Of a stretch of DNA of 64,000 nt, positions 34,321 to 44,751 are shown piece by piece (positions within the stretch are counted from its first letter, which is position 1; every line of letters begins with the position of its first letter). The position numbers and the translations under genes were made by a program. This stretch comes from Cristatella mucedo (Eukaryota; Bryozoa; Phylactolaemata; Cristatellidae), in NCBI GenBank assembly GCA_009760855.2, contig WPIO01000081.1, positions 411,501 through 475,500 on the forward strand, in the 5' to 3' direction. Under the pieces are notes generated by a model. That model did not search any database. It saw only the letters and a list, made by a program, of their open reading frames with translations, and had not been told where the DNA came from.

Positions 34321-35460
34321 CCTCTGGGCGCCAGCGGGTGAGCGTACGCACTTATGTAGTAGCCGCCGCTTACGTAGCTTCGGAGCAAGAGGAGAGAAGA
34401 GAGGAAGAGCGAGAGAGACAGAGAGTGGATTTCACCCACACAGGCCGGTGGATTAGCAGACGGTAGGTCGCTACAGGGCTAGCGGGGTCGCACGAACTCA
34501 GCTGACCCGGCAATTAAATTGGGCTCAGTCAGGCGATACTATCGACCAAGTGCAGGCAGCGCGTCCGTTGGCCGGGCGTAGTGGTGTGAGTCCGGCTCGG
34601 GCGGAGCAACATAGCTGAGTGGCCGCGCTCGCAGGCCTGGCGCAGCGGTATTAAAAATGGACAGCTACTGGAGCCGCTGTTACCACAACAATGCGAGTGC
34701 CTTTCAAACCTTGCAACTTGCTGAGCGAGGGATTAAAACATCGTCTGTCGAACAAGGCATGAAAAATTTTTCCGATAGGTAGAAAATCAGCTCTCCGGGG
34801 TAACATCCACATTCCGGGCCAATGGTCACGAAGACAGCAGATTTCCTGCAATAGCGCAATCCTGAGCCCTCAGCCCTCTCCCCACCCCTCATTTCCTTGA
34901 CATTGGCATAGCAACCTTGACATTGCCGCCCTACAGAGGCGGCGCTCGTTACATTTCTTGCCGTGTGGTGCTTGTATCTGGTGTGGCAGTTATGACCCGT
35001 TTCTGTTGCATCTGAATGGGACGAAGTCTTCGACGCACTTGATAGTAAGTGTCCAGTGCCCTGCTGCATACCTGGCATACACAAGTATAGATGACCTATG
35101 CTTATTATTTACATTTACTTTTGGGCTGTTCATGCGCACCCGTTATGACAGAAAGCTTGTACGATTGCCTGGTTGAAACCTGCAGGCTGGAGGCTAGCAG
35201 ACGTTAGTGTCCCTTTGCCCCCAAGCGCCGTAGTTGCGTCGCTGATCCAAGTTAGGCGTGTCGTCCCCCAATTTGCTTCGTAATGCTGTTGACATGACCG
35301 AGACCTATTTCCGTGCTTTCCTGAACATTACCAAGAATTGGTTATCTTCGTATCCGGTCATATCTAGATCAGATCGAAAAATGCAGCTCGATTTCGCTCT
35401 AATTTTTTCTGTGCTCTTTTGTGTTGACTACTCTGGATTAGTTCATCCAGCGGCACTACA
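34321..35460. other. Unassigned intergenic DNA
   Basis: A purine-rich patch is at 34386-34430 (GAGA-rich). The rest shows no exon or known repeat. 34430-34660 is GC-rich and might be the end of an unidentified element. Confidence 0.45.
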
Positions 35461-35464
35461 GCGA

Positions 35465-36275
35465 AATCTGCTCTTAATCTGGACGTGCTCTTCCAAAATG
35501 ACTCGTCATTAGATGAGCACATGTCCTCCGCTGAAAATTCGGCCTGCTCTCTGCGAGGAACATTAATCAGAGCCTGCATGGACACGCACGAAAGCACGAC
35601 AGCCAAACAGTGTTCATGCGTTCGTGACATCGTATCTAGATTACTGCAAGCTCCTCTATTCAGGACTCCTGGCTCGTTCGCTTAATCGTCTGCAGCTTGT
35701 GAAAAACTCCACAGCTCGTCTGGCCTGGCATGAACGAACTAGCTTTTGCATAACACCACGTCTGAGCTTCATTGACTCCCCATCTAGCGTAGGATTGATC
35801 TCAAAATCCACATGTCCGCCTCACTTGCAGACTGCACCAGCAAACCGATCCGACTTAGCACGTCCTTCCAGTGCAGCTCTAAGCGCACTAATCGCTCCTC
35901 CTGGGCTCCTGGTCGACTCACTGTTTCTTACACTAAATTCTAATGTTTTGCCGATTGGGCCGATCAGTTTGTCTGCTCCGAAAGGCTGGAGATTGCCTCT
36001 GGCTTCTTTCACCACCTGCAATGACCTTGCATTATTCAAGTCTCAGTTGAAGACTAGCTATTCGTCTCAGCTTTACCTTCGCCTCAATGAACTTGGTTTT
36101 TGTGCCCGTGTGCTTTGCATGCTTACCTGTGCAGGATTCACTCATGTATATAGCCATGAGTCCTACCAATCCGAGGCCCCGAGTGAGCTTCTCTTGCAGT
36201 TTTTAAGCGCCTGGATAGATATTCTGTTCTCTTAGGGAGCTATACAGACTAGCTAATATTATCATTGTATTGTTG
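35465..36275 (+). mobile_element. Diverged LINE copy (A-like)
   Basis: Translation in shifting frames gives LDVLFQNDSSLDEHMSSAEN, then SYLDYCKLLYSGLL, LNRLQLVKNSTARLAW, SAPKGWRLPLASFTTCNDLALF (in two steps) and YLRLNELG. The 3' end reads 'agcgcctggatagatattct' followed by 'tattatcattgtattg'. It is more diverged from the A copies than they are from each other and may be a third, older lineage. Confidence 0.72.
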
Positions 36276-36410
36276 TTATCCTCAGTTGTAGTCGTTGCTT
36301 GATGCTGCAGAAGTTAGTGTTTAGTGCAGCTCACGCTGGCAGCCAATATTCCATCGTTGCCTAAGCATTTCTGTGGGAATCTGGCACAGTCATCAGAAAA
36401 TGTAAAGTGC

Positions 36411-36489
<79 letters not shown>

Positions 36490-36542
36490 AAGAGAAGAGA
36501 GAGAGAGAGAAAGAGAGAGAGGGAGAGAGAGAGAGAGAGTGC
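36411..36542 (+). repeat. (GA)n microsatellite
   Basis: About 130 bp of almost pure GAGA repeat. Confidence 0.97.
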
Positions 36543-36929
36543 GAGCGAGAGGTTGAGCATAGATCATTGTGGATCCAGGTCAAGGTGGCGCAGTTGTGTG
36601 CTGGCTTGTGCCAGTGCTAGCAGCAGCTCTCACAGGCTGGCTACCAGGCTGAAGCCCCTCCCCTATGGCCGATCCAGAAGTGCATCCATCCAGTGCACAA
36701 GCTGGTAGCTTTCTTCCAGTGCCCGTGATGAGCTTCTCTGTTATTGAAAAGCTTCAACCCCAAAAATTAAAGTCTGACAAGTCATTTCTGGTATTTGGTC
36801 ACACCCATGTATTGGAAGTATTAATCACCAGTGATTGAAGTTGAGAGACTACCTCCAGTGTTACTACTGCAGTGCCCCAGCAGCATTGGTCACTGCAGAC
36901 AGTGGGTACCCACTGCCTCCTTTATTCAG

Positions 36930-37075
36930 TGTACGAATTTTAATTGTAGTAAACTTATATGGCACCCAAGAGAACTAAATCTCTTCCTAGGTTTTTCAAA
37001 TATGCATAAACGGATGCATGCCAGTTGGTTGGTAATAACATGCAGTGTCAGCACGCACGAGCAGTTAGTGCAGCA
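36930..37075 (-). mobile_element. LINE-A 3' tail fragment
   Basis: 'gagaactaaatctcttcctagg' on the + strand is the complement of the A-lineage hairpin region. 'aacatgcagtgtcagcacgc' matches the adjoining 3' UTR in other - strand copies. One hairpin arm is lost. Confidence 0.65.
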
Positions 37076-37224
37076 GTCCTAGTGCTCAATTGAACACTCT
37101 TTAGTATTGCTAGCATTGGCTTGCAAAAGTTGCTGGAATGCAGCAATCTTGTCAAAGTCTACTGCTGCATTCATGATGATCATGTGCATTGTTGAAGCAG
37201 GGCGACGTTTGGCACTTTGCATAC

Positions 37225-37368
37225 TGGGTCTGAGCCCAACTGGTAAGGTGCTTGCTCTTCACTACCCATTGCATGGGTTTGAGCCATGCTGTGGGCAGAT
37301 CCTTAATAGCCCACGGCAAGCAGTGGTGATAGCCGTTAAGGCTCTTCTGCTGCTATACAATTAAGGCT
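37225..37368 (+). mobile_element. tRNA-derived SINE, copy 5
   Basis: A-box-like 'tgagcccaactggtaaggtg', B-box 'gggtttgagccatgctg', then the well preserved body 'gtggtgatagccgttaaggc', 'tcttctgctgctatacaatt', 'aaggctgttgaattagct'. Confidence 0.75.
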
Positions 37369-37674
37369 GTTGAATTAGCTACCTTGATTGCCTTAAGAGG
37401 TATGCCTTGGGATGGTGGAAGATGACTCGAGCTATTTCTTTAGTGATGTCAGCAGTTGTATGCTGCAAGCAGCAGCAGCAGGTGATCTCGGACCAAAGCG
37501 TCAAAGGTTATGTTTGTGGTAGGTGCTGGAAAAGCCTGCCCTGTCCACACTCGGAGGAGACCCTGCTAGATGTTCTCATTCTCTTCTCTGCCTGCCGTCT
37601 TTGTCAGGACACCGCTTCCGGCTTCGGGAAGAGCTCAGCCTGGCCATCACATTCAGCTGTGTCTTTTCTTAATT

Positions 37675-37815
37675 TCCTGTTAACACTAAGCCTGCTGCTT
37701 GCGGATTATACTGCCAATCATTTGGTAATGGTTTCTACACAGCATCTATAAAGTGCCTGCAAAAAGATTCAGTTCTCTGAGGATACGATACAAATGTATT
37801 ATTATTATTATTGTG
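37675..37815 (+). mobile_element. LINE-A 3' tail fragment
   Basis: 'gcctgctgcttgcggattat' and 'agcatctataaagtgcctgc' are A-lineage 3' UTR sequence. Ends in 'acaaatgtattattattatt'. The right hairpin arm is mutated. Confidence 0.75.
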
Positions 37816-38053
37816 CTTTACTCAGACAAGTACTGCTGTATAGCTCGCATGATGCTGTGTCAAGTTAGGGGCCGGCTCTGCTGAAGCTCCGGTGCAGCTT
37901 GCATTTACTTTTCAATCTGCCTTGACGTGCCTGATGGTCGTTTGAATGTGATACGAGGCCCCTCTGCTCAGCTGAGTTGGACAATCAGGCCAGGTAACGT
38001 GTTGCATTCGTGTGTACGTTTGTGTGTGGTGTCTCCTGAGTGTGTGTGCGTGC

Positions 38054-38054
38054 G

Positions 38055-38122
<68 letters not shown>
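38054..38122 (+). repeat. (GT)n microsatellite
   Basis: About 65 bp of pure GT. Confidence 0.97.
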
Positions 38123-38123
<1 letters not shown>

Positions 38124-38634
38124 TGGTGTGGAGATATTCTTGCCACGTCGTGAAGGATCGGGCAACAGTGGGTTGGTGTGATTCTTGACCATTATTCCGA
38201 GTCCACTGTCGCTGGTTTGTTGGCCCCATCTACCTGCATCACTTATCCTCTCATGCCGTCGCCCAGCGAAGGATTTGCTGTCTCAGCTCAAGCGTGCTCG
38301 AATCCTGTGCGGTTAGCGTTGCTGGCTGTGCCTTTAACGTAACGTGGCTGATCCCTAAATGCCGACACCGATGAGACGATGTTGAGGCTTGCTGGTGGCT
38401 GCTCCAAGCTTGGCGACTACGCGACTAGTGCCAGAGCTGAAGCTCCACACGCCCGGCAGCTTACTGCTGTCATCTTAACACACTGGCTCCCTGCAGTTGG
38501 GCCACTTGAGGCTGTGTGTTTACCTAGTGCACAGTACACTGAGCACGAGCTGTAAGTGACCAGCCTTCTAAGTTTAAGCTTTATCGAACGATTTGGTTTG
38601 TGCCGACCGGCCAACTGAGCCACAAGAGCGATTC

Positions 38635-38720
38635 CCATTGCATCCTTTGGAGCACATTTTAAGTTCCTAGACAGAGATTTGGTTGTATTTGAGTGCTTTA
38701 CACTTGTCTTGCTAATATTA
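38635..38720 (+). mobile_element. LINE-A-like 3' tail fragment
   Basis: 'aagttcctagacagagattt' followed by 'gagtgctttacacttgtctt' and AT-rich triplets. Diverged. Confidence 0.5.
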
Positions 38721-38779
38721 TTGTTATTACTTGCGTGTAACGGCGAAAAATTGCTGAGAAAGTCAATAATCAATCAATA

Positions 38780-38875
38780 AATCAATTTAACCATTGCAAA
38801 AAGTGCCGAGAAAGGTATTGAGTTCTTTGAGGGTGCTTTACAAATGTATTTTTATAATAATATTATTAGCATTAT
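38780..38875 (+). mobile_element. LINE-A 3' tail fragment
   Basis: 'aaaaagtgccgagaaaggta' and 'ttgagggtgctttacaaatg', then ATT-rich sequence. The hairpin arms GTGCC/GGTGC can still pair using wobble pairs. Confidence 0.7.
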
Positions 38876-38924
38876 CTCGAGGGTGAGTCAAGTGAGTAGA
38901 TATCAGCGGATAGCGATCATCTAA

Positions 38925-39815
38925 TTTGGCTTTTGACGTTTGGTGCACTCCAGGGATCAGCTTTTGGTCCACTTCTTTTCACAATTATACTCACCAAACA
39001 CAATCTAGGCATTCATTTTTTTTGCAGACGACACTGTGCGCTCAACCTGTGCTCTGATCTTTCACTGCCTTCCTGCATCTCAAACTCTCTTAGCTTCTTA
39101 ACATCACGTATTGCCACTGTTCCCACATTGATGGCAGCAAGCTCTCTGAAATTTACTGGCTAAGCCAACTTACCCATAGTGGGAAAAGCAAAGGTCACCC
39201 GGAGACCGGAAAGCCTTACTCCAAATCGGCTCGCACAGCATATTTCCTGCATGGAATCTGGAAGTCCCCTTCCTTAATGGCTTGTCCCTGGATCTTAGCC
39301 TTGGTGTAAGGTACTCAAACTTTTAGGTCCCTTCATTCTTTGGCTCCAGCCTACCTATCAGATCTACTCCCCCACCAGGAAAAGTATTGTACCACCTGCT
39401 TTTTGGAATCTAATCGTTTACCTATACCTCGTACGAACCTCAAATCCTTTAAAGACTGTGCTTTTAGTTCGTATGCATCCAAAGCCTGGAACTCTCTTCC
39501 GACTTGCGTCACGACGTCCCCTGACTTGACCACATTTAAAAAGAAACTATATTGCATTTATTTGTGCCTGCATTTAGTGGGTCCCAGTGATTTGTCCTTT
39601 GTTGGCTTATGCATGCTGACACTAACCAAATTTGCATCCTGACTGTGCATGTCACTTATAACCATGTTATGCTTGTTGTCATTGAGCATGCTACCACTAA
39701 CCATTCGATCGTGCTTCCTTTGCAACAAATGTAACGTACCTAGGCATAGATTGGATTCACTGAGGGTGCTTAAACAAATGTATTATTATTATTATTATTA
39801 TTATTACTATATCAG
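38925..39815 (+). mobile_element. LINE-A copy with internal deletions
   Basis: Starts inside the reverse transcriptase ('ggtgcactccagggatcagc' = G-LQGSAFGPLLFT), then HNLGIHFF with the YADD position frameshifted, CSDLSLPSCISNSLSFL, a deletion, [49 protein letters not shown] and LTTFKKKL. The 3' UTR ends in (ATT)n at 39779-39807. Confidence 0.87.
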
Positions 39816-39864
39816 GCCTCCAGTTTCACCACCACTCTACTGACTTGGCCTATAACATGTGCCC

Positions 39865-40320
39865 ATTGCTAACTTTAGATCCCTCGGAGATCGTGCCTTC
39901 AGTTGTTATGCTCCCAAAGCTTGGCATCACACCATCTCATGATTTGTCGTCATTAAAAAATACCATGAACCCTACCTATTCCTCATAGCTTGTGCTCTGT
40001 CTGTGTGAATTGTCCTTTTGTGTGGTTGTGCATTACAAAATTGTGCTCGTCGTGACTAGGGCACAAGACCGTGGTGTTTTATGTAGCACCCTAGTGTGCA
40101 TATCATTTTTCTGTAAGCATTGCTTACCTGTGTATGTTTGAGCACATTTTAATAACGGGTTGGGGATCATCCTATTAACTAAACCAGCCCCACCCCGCGA
40201 GTGTGTTGGCTGCTTTTGCATCCTTCCCTAACCTTGATACCTTGGTAGTGCCTGAATAGAGGTAAAGTTCTCCTAAGGTACTATAGACAGGATCTATCAT
40301 AATTTGTATTACTAATTATG
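39865..40320 (+). mobile_element. LINE-A-like 3' copy, diverged
   Basis: 'ccctcggagatcgtgccttc' and 'tatgctcccaaagcttggca' match the [15 protein letters not shown] region. The 3' UTR ends with the hairpin GTGCC/GGTAC near 40250-40285. It directly follows the tail of the previous copy. Confidence 0.65.
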
Positions 40321-40988
40321 TAAACGTGAGCAAAATCAGCAGCTTCGTTGTTATAGCTGCAGAAATACCCTAGTGGGAGTACCTTAGGGCAGAAGGTGTG
40401 TTCTCTCATAATTTTTTTCTGTTGTATTCACTGATTTTATGAAGATGCTTTTGTTAAAAGCAGTATGCTAATTGAGCGCATTCGATTTTTCTTCTTCGGT
40501 GAAATGTTTCATGGTCGAATGCCTCCATCTCGTCAGAAACAAGATGATCTGCCGATGCTTTTTCGCTCGAGTGTGTGTAGCTCACCAAGTTTGTGTAGCT
40601 GTGGGCGGATCGCTGGCAAATCAGACGAATCAGAGTAGCTGTTGCCAGCGTACCCAACTGTCGATGTCTGGGAGGAGGAGGGGGCGGGGGCGTCTGGTGA
40701 ACGAAGACCCTCTCCCATCATGGTCACACTTCAATTAGTGCTGCTCAAGCAATCCTTCTTTTTTGCAGATGCACGTCGACTTAATGTAAACTGCTTGTAT
40801 TCCTGTCGTTCAGCTTCACAGCGGCTTCTGATGCCCGAGGCCGTGTTATGAGGCAATTGCTTTCTAGCGGCCGACTGCACGCTGCTGCTGACTGGGCGGC
40901 TGCTTCCTTTCGAGCAGCGTGCATTGCCTGCCAGTGTGTGGTGGCTGCTGTTGCTAAACTGAATGTGAATACGCTTTCGACGTTGCAG
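40321..40988 (+). other. Region upstream of PMVK, candidate promoter
   Basis: A G/C-rich element 'agggggcggggg' at about 40679-40690 resembles an Sp1 GC box, about 320 bp upstream of the PMVK start codon. The sequence 'acgttgcag' ending at 40988 looks like a splice acceptor, so the 5' UTR may be split. No TATA box stands out. Confidence 0.4.
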
Positions 40989-41002
40989 GCACTTTTGTCG
41001 TC

Positions 41003-41599
41003 ATGGAGCCGGGCCGAAATCCTCGAGCAATAGTCGTGCTCAGCGGCAAGCGGAAGTCTGGGAAGGATTTCGTCGCTTCGTCTCTCATTGCTGTCTACGG
41101 CGCCGACTCGTGCGCACTTGTCAGACTCTCCGAGCCGCTGAAGGGTCAGTATGCCAAGGAGCATGGCCTTGACCTGGACCGTCTGCTCGACTCATCGGTG
41201 TACAAGGAGCGCTACAGAGTGGACATGATCAAGTGGGGTGAGGATCGGCGAAACGTCGATCCGGGCTACTTTTGCCGCCTAGCGACTGCTGCAGCAGATG
41301 CCGAGTTCCGTAGACCCGTGTGGATCGTCAGTGATGCCCGTCGAAAAACAGACGTCAGCTTTTTTCGGAATACTTACCCTGCCGTCACCTTGACGGTTAG
41401 AGTTGAAGCAACTGAGGAGGCAAGGTCCACACGGGGATGGACGTTCGTAGCTGGCATCGACGATGCCGAGTCAGAGTGCGGTCTGGACGACGAACGGCAT
41501 GACATTTATTTGCACAACGATGGCTTTCAAGATGTAGGCGGTGTCTTGCAGCCGCTTGTCGAGTCATTGCAGTACCGCTTTGCTGTAAAACCGAAATAA
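41003..41599 (+). CDS. PMVK: Phosphomevalonate kinase (animal type), single coding exon
   Basis: The 198-residue product transfers phosphate from ATP to mevalonate 5-phosphate, giving mevalonate 5-diphosphate, in the cytosolic or peroxisomal mevalonate route to isoprenoids and sterols. The nucleotide-binding loop reads [10 protein letters not shown] (14-23). Other signature blocks are [55 protein letters not shown] with the paired Arg residues of the family, TVRVEA, RGWTF and [13 protein letters not shown]. The vertebrate enzyme has about 192 residues, so this is full length. The start has G at -3 and G at +4. The animal-type enzyme is unrelated in fold family to the GHMP-type yeast enzyme. 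The coding sequence is uninterrupted, unlike the multi-exon vertebrate gene. No poly(A) tract follows, so a retrocopy is not indicated. Confidence 0.96.
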   Translation: MEPGRNPRAIVVLSGKRKSGKDFVASSLIAVYGADSCALVRLSEPLKGQYAKEHGLDLDRLLDSSVYKERYRVDMIKWGEDRRNVDPGYFCRLATAAADAEFRRPVWIVSDARRKTDVSFFRNTYPAVTLTVRVEATEEARSTRGWTFVAGIDDAESECGLDDERHDIYLHNDGFQDVGGVLQPLVESLQYRFAVKPK

Positions 41600-42371
41600 G
41601 TTAGTGGCTAATGTATCTTTGGTTGCTGCAGATCGATATGATAAAGAAGTGATCACAATGATAAAGTCAATAATTGTTCTGAGGGAGACCAAAGCTATCT
41701 GCTTCTCAGTGATACACAGAAACGGCGGCTGATGCGATTTTGGATTTATTTTTATCTTTTTAAATTATTCTAACGGTGGACGACAGTTGTATCAGCATGT
41801 GCAGCTTCGACTGTTACCTGAGCAATTTCTAAGTCTTGATCCTCGAGTAATTGCAATTGTAAGAGTTTATAGTAATTACTTAACCTGCAGCTCGATTTGT
41901 GTGATGCACCTAGAGCCCTAATTGTATCTTTCTCAAGAGTGAACGCGAGGAAAGGCCTCTACTGCTCGGTTTAGAATCCCCAACACCAGAAATGAACTTC
42001 CCTAACCAGTTTCAAGTTGTTACAGGTAGTTAGGTCTTAGCATACGGATATGTACATTTGTATGGTAACAAATCTTGAAAAGAGACATTGGAAACCAAAC
42101 AGCTACCAGAGGCTGATATTAGAAGTGTAAATAAGATTCGTACTTATTTGCTAGGGACTAACTTTCCAGGCCATATGAGCTCATACTGTTTTAATCATTT
42201 TTCGCTCTTTTATCGCTCGCTTTTTTTATCCTAGCTGTTATCCTCGCTGTTATCCTCGCTTTTTCGGCCTGAGCTAAGCGAGCATGTGCACTTTGCATGT
42301 GCGTAAGTGCGTCCCCGTGTGCTGTCGGTTTCGGACTCGAAGAACTAGCAGTATTGATCTTCTAGTAAAGA
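41600..42371. other. Region downstream of PMVK
   Basis: No second gene recognised. Variant polyadenylation-like 'gataaag' sequences occur at about 41640 and 41660; no perfect AATAAA lies in the first 100 bases. A small duplication 'gttatcctcgct' lies near 42236-42260. Confidence 0.45.
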
Positions 42372-43625
42372 TCATAATAATAACGCACTTGATAAAGCAC
42401 ACTCAGAGAACTCAGTCTCTTTCTAGGCGCTTTACATTTGCTGCAAAGGAAGCACGATCGAATGGTCAGTAGTAGCATGCTCTATCACCAACAAGAATAA
42501 CATATCAATAGTTAGGGGTGACATGCACAGGGTCAGCACGCAAATGTGGTTAGTGGCAGCATGCACACTGTCAGCACCCATAAGCACATAAATTCAAATC
42601 ACAGGGACCCACTAAATACTATGATAAATAGGTGCGTTGTTAATTTCTTTTTAAATGTGGTCAAGTCAGGGGATGTCGAGACGCAAGTCGGAAGAGAGTT
42701 CCAGGCTTTGGGAGCATACGAACTAAATGCACGGCCCCCAAAGGATTTGAGGTTTGTACGCGGTATAGGTAAGCAGTTGGATTCCGAAAAGCAGGTGGTA
42801 CGACGCTTAGCGTGGTGAGATAGTAGATCTGATAGGTAAGCTGGAGCCAAAGAATGAAGGGACCTAAAAGTGAGCGACAAAACCTTGAAGTCGATCCGTT
42901 GGTAGACTCGTAGCCAGTGCAGGTCGGCGAGAAGTGGTTTGATTTGGCATCGGCGACGCTCACGACAGACAAGCCTAGCTGCAGAGTTTTGCACCAGCTG
43001 TAATCGCCTGATCGCACATGCTGGTAGGCCAGTAAGCAGTGAGTTGCAGAAGTCAAGACGGGATGTCACAAATGTTTGGATCAACATAGATGTGGTATCC
43101 ATGTATAAATAAGTCCAAATTTTTGCAATGTTATATAGATTAAAGTAGGCAGACTTGATTGTGGAGCTGATGTGGTCGTCTAACGAATGGTCACTCTGGA
43201 CACCTAGATTTCGTGTAGATTTAAGAAGACATATTCTGGCGGAGCTACTGTGAGCGTTAACTTTTCCAATCTCCTAATCACACTGGGTTTGCCCATAACT
43301 AGTAAGTTGGTTTTATCATCATTCAATTTAAGAAAGTTTGCTGCCATCCGTGTGCGGATATCATCAATACATGCAGCCAGGGAGTTGAGAGAATTTGACG
43401 TGCTGGAAGGCTGGGAGGGATCAAAACAAAGAGACAACTGAGTGTCTTCTGCATAGAAGTGAAAGCCTAGATTGTGTGCCTGACAATCAATCGGCAAGAG
43501 GGAGAGTTTTAACGGTGAATGAACGGGACCAAGCACAGAGCCTTGGTGTATCCCATACTTCAGAGGTTCCTCAAATAAATGATCTGTGTTTATTCACATC
43601 AATACTCTGGTGTCTCATACAGAGA
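42372..43625 (-). mobile_element. LINE-A copy with C-terminal half intact
   Basis: On the - strand a 167-codon frame (43102-42599) reads [85 protein letters not shown] and [13 protein letters not shown]. This is the most complete C-terminus of lineage A here. The upstream reverse transcriptase piece (43536-43204) has FHFYAEDTQLSL, with Glu replacing the first catalytic Asp of YADD. The 3' tail with hairpin is at about 42385-42435. Confidence 0.88.
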
Positions 43626-43859
43626 AAAAGATTGGTTAGAGTGCTGAGAACGAAATGATTTAAGTTTCGTCTGAGATTTGTCTGAGAGGTGGAGCCCCTA
43701 GAGAGCGCATAAAAGACGTAAGAATTGAGAAAATATGGGGCAAGTGAGCAATCTGAGACAAAGGTTGGGTGTAAACGTGACATAGGCTGAGGACACCTAA
43801 GTGATTCGGCGGGCGGAACTAGTCTCCAGTCTTTTTCAAACCCTGCCTTCAGTTTCTAT

Positions 43860-44035
43860 GCACCTGTCTGCCGACTGACATCGTGACGTAGCTACCACTG
43901 TGGCTGCCGCTTTCGCGTGTTACCACCAGTCATGTATGTGGTGATGCTTTCTGTGCAGCATCTGCAAAGTGCCCAGAAAGAGATTCAGCTCTCTGAGGGC
44001 GCTATACAAATGTATAATCAATATTATTTCTTGAC
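43860..44035 (+). mobile_element. LINE-A 3' tail fragment
   Basis: 'gcatctgcaaagtgcccaga' and 'ctctctgagggcgctataca', followed by 'aatcaatattatt'. Hairpin GTGCC/GGCGC with one wobble pair. Confidence 0.72.
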
Positions 44036-44750
44036 CAAATGAGATTTAAATCTTATCTTACAACTCATCTCTTTTTTAAGAGCAGGCTTCGCGAATCGAT
44101 CTTTATGAGCAGGTGCATCATGCATGCAAGGCTTTTGTGGCGTTCTCAGCAGCTCGAGCCGAACCCCAGCGCACCGCCACCGGTGTAGGATCGAATTATA
44201 CAAGGGTATATAACTGCAATTATTGCGTCTGGTTGAGCTTCAGTCGCAAGAAATGGGCTATAGATGCAGCAACGAATCTCGTGCGAGAGTGAATGAATCT
44301 CGTGCGTGCAGCAATAAATCTCGTGGAAACTTCAACTCGTTTAGCATAGAGTCAAGTCATTTCGGAATTATGGACTTTTGAAGGGACAATTTTAACTTGA
44401 AATAATGAGCTGCTTCCTCTTACTTCCTGCTTCCTCTTACAGGAAGTTCTACCCACCATCAAGCGAACATATGACTGAAGTGTTGCTTACAAAACACTCA
44501 AAAGGAGGAAATGGGATAGCGTGCTGCTCTTGCTTCGTCTCAGATGAGACGCAGTAGCAAACACTGACTGCGAATTCGAAGGCATTTTAAAGAGCGTTTC
44601 GCATGCTCAAAAATTACCCACCGGAAATCTTTCGCGGTGGGTATTTGAATCGCAAGAGCTCAGTGAATCGCGAGAGGCTTCCAACCTGGTAATTTTAATT
44701 AACCGATTGAGTGACGTAATTCATCGCCAAGGGACTGACCTGTATTTATG
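44036..44750. other. Unassigned DNA between LINE copies
   Basis: Short imperfect duplications ('aatctcgtgc' three times at 44274-44330; 'cttcctcttac' twice at 44413-44442). No gene recognised. Confidence 0.45.
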
Positions 44751-44751
44751 C

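Noticed and set aside
36324-36620. Arg/Glu-repeat frames, also around 30153, 37912 and 60142
   Set aside because: Products of GA, CT, GT and CA microsatellites.
41003-41599. PMVK as a dead processed pseudogene
   Set aside because: The frame is full length with all conserved blocks intact, and no poly(A) tract follows it.
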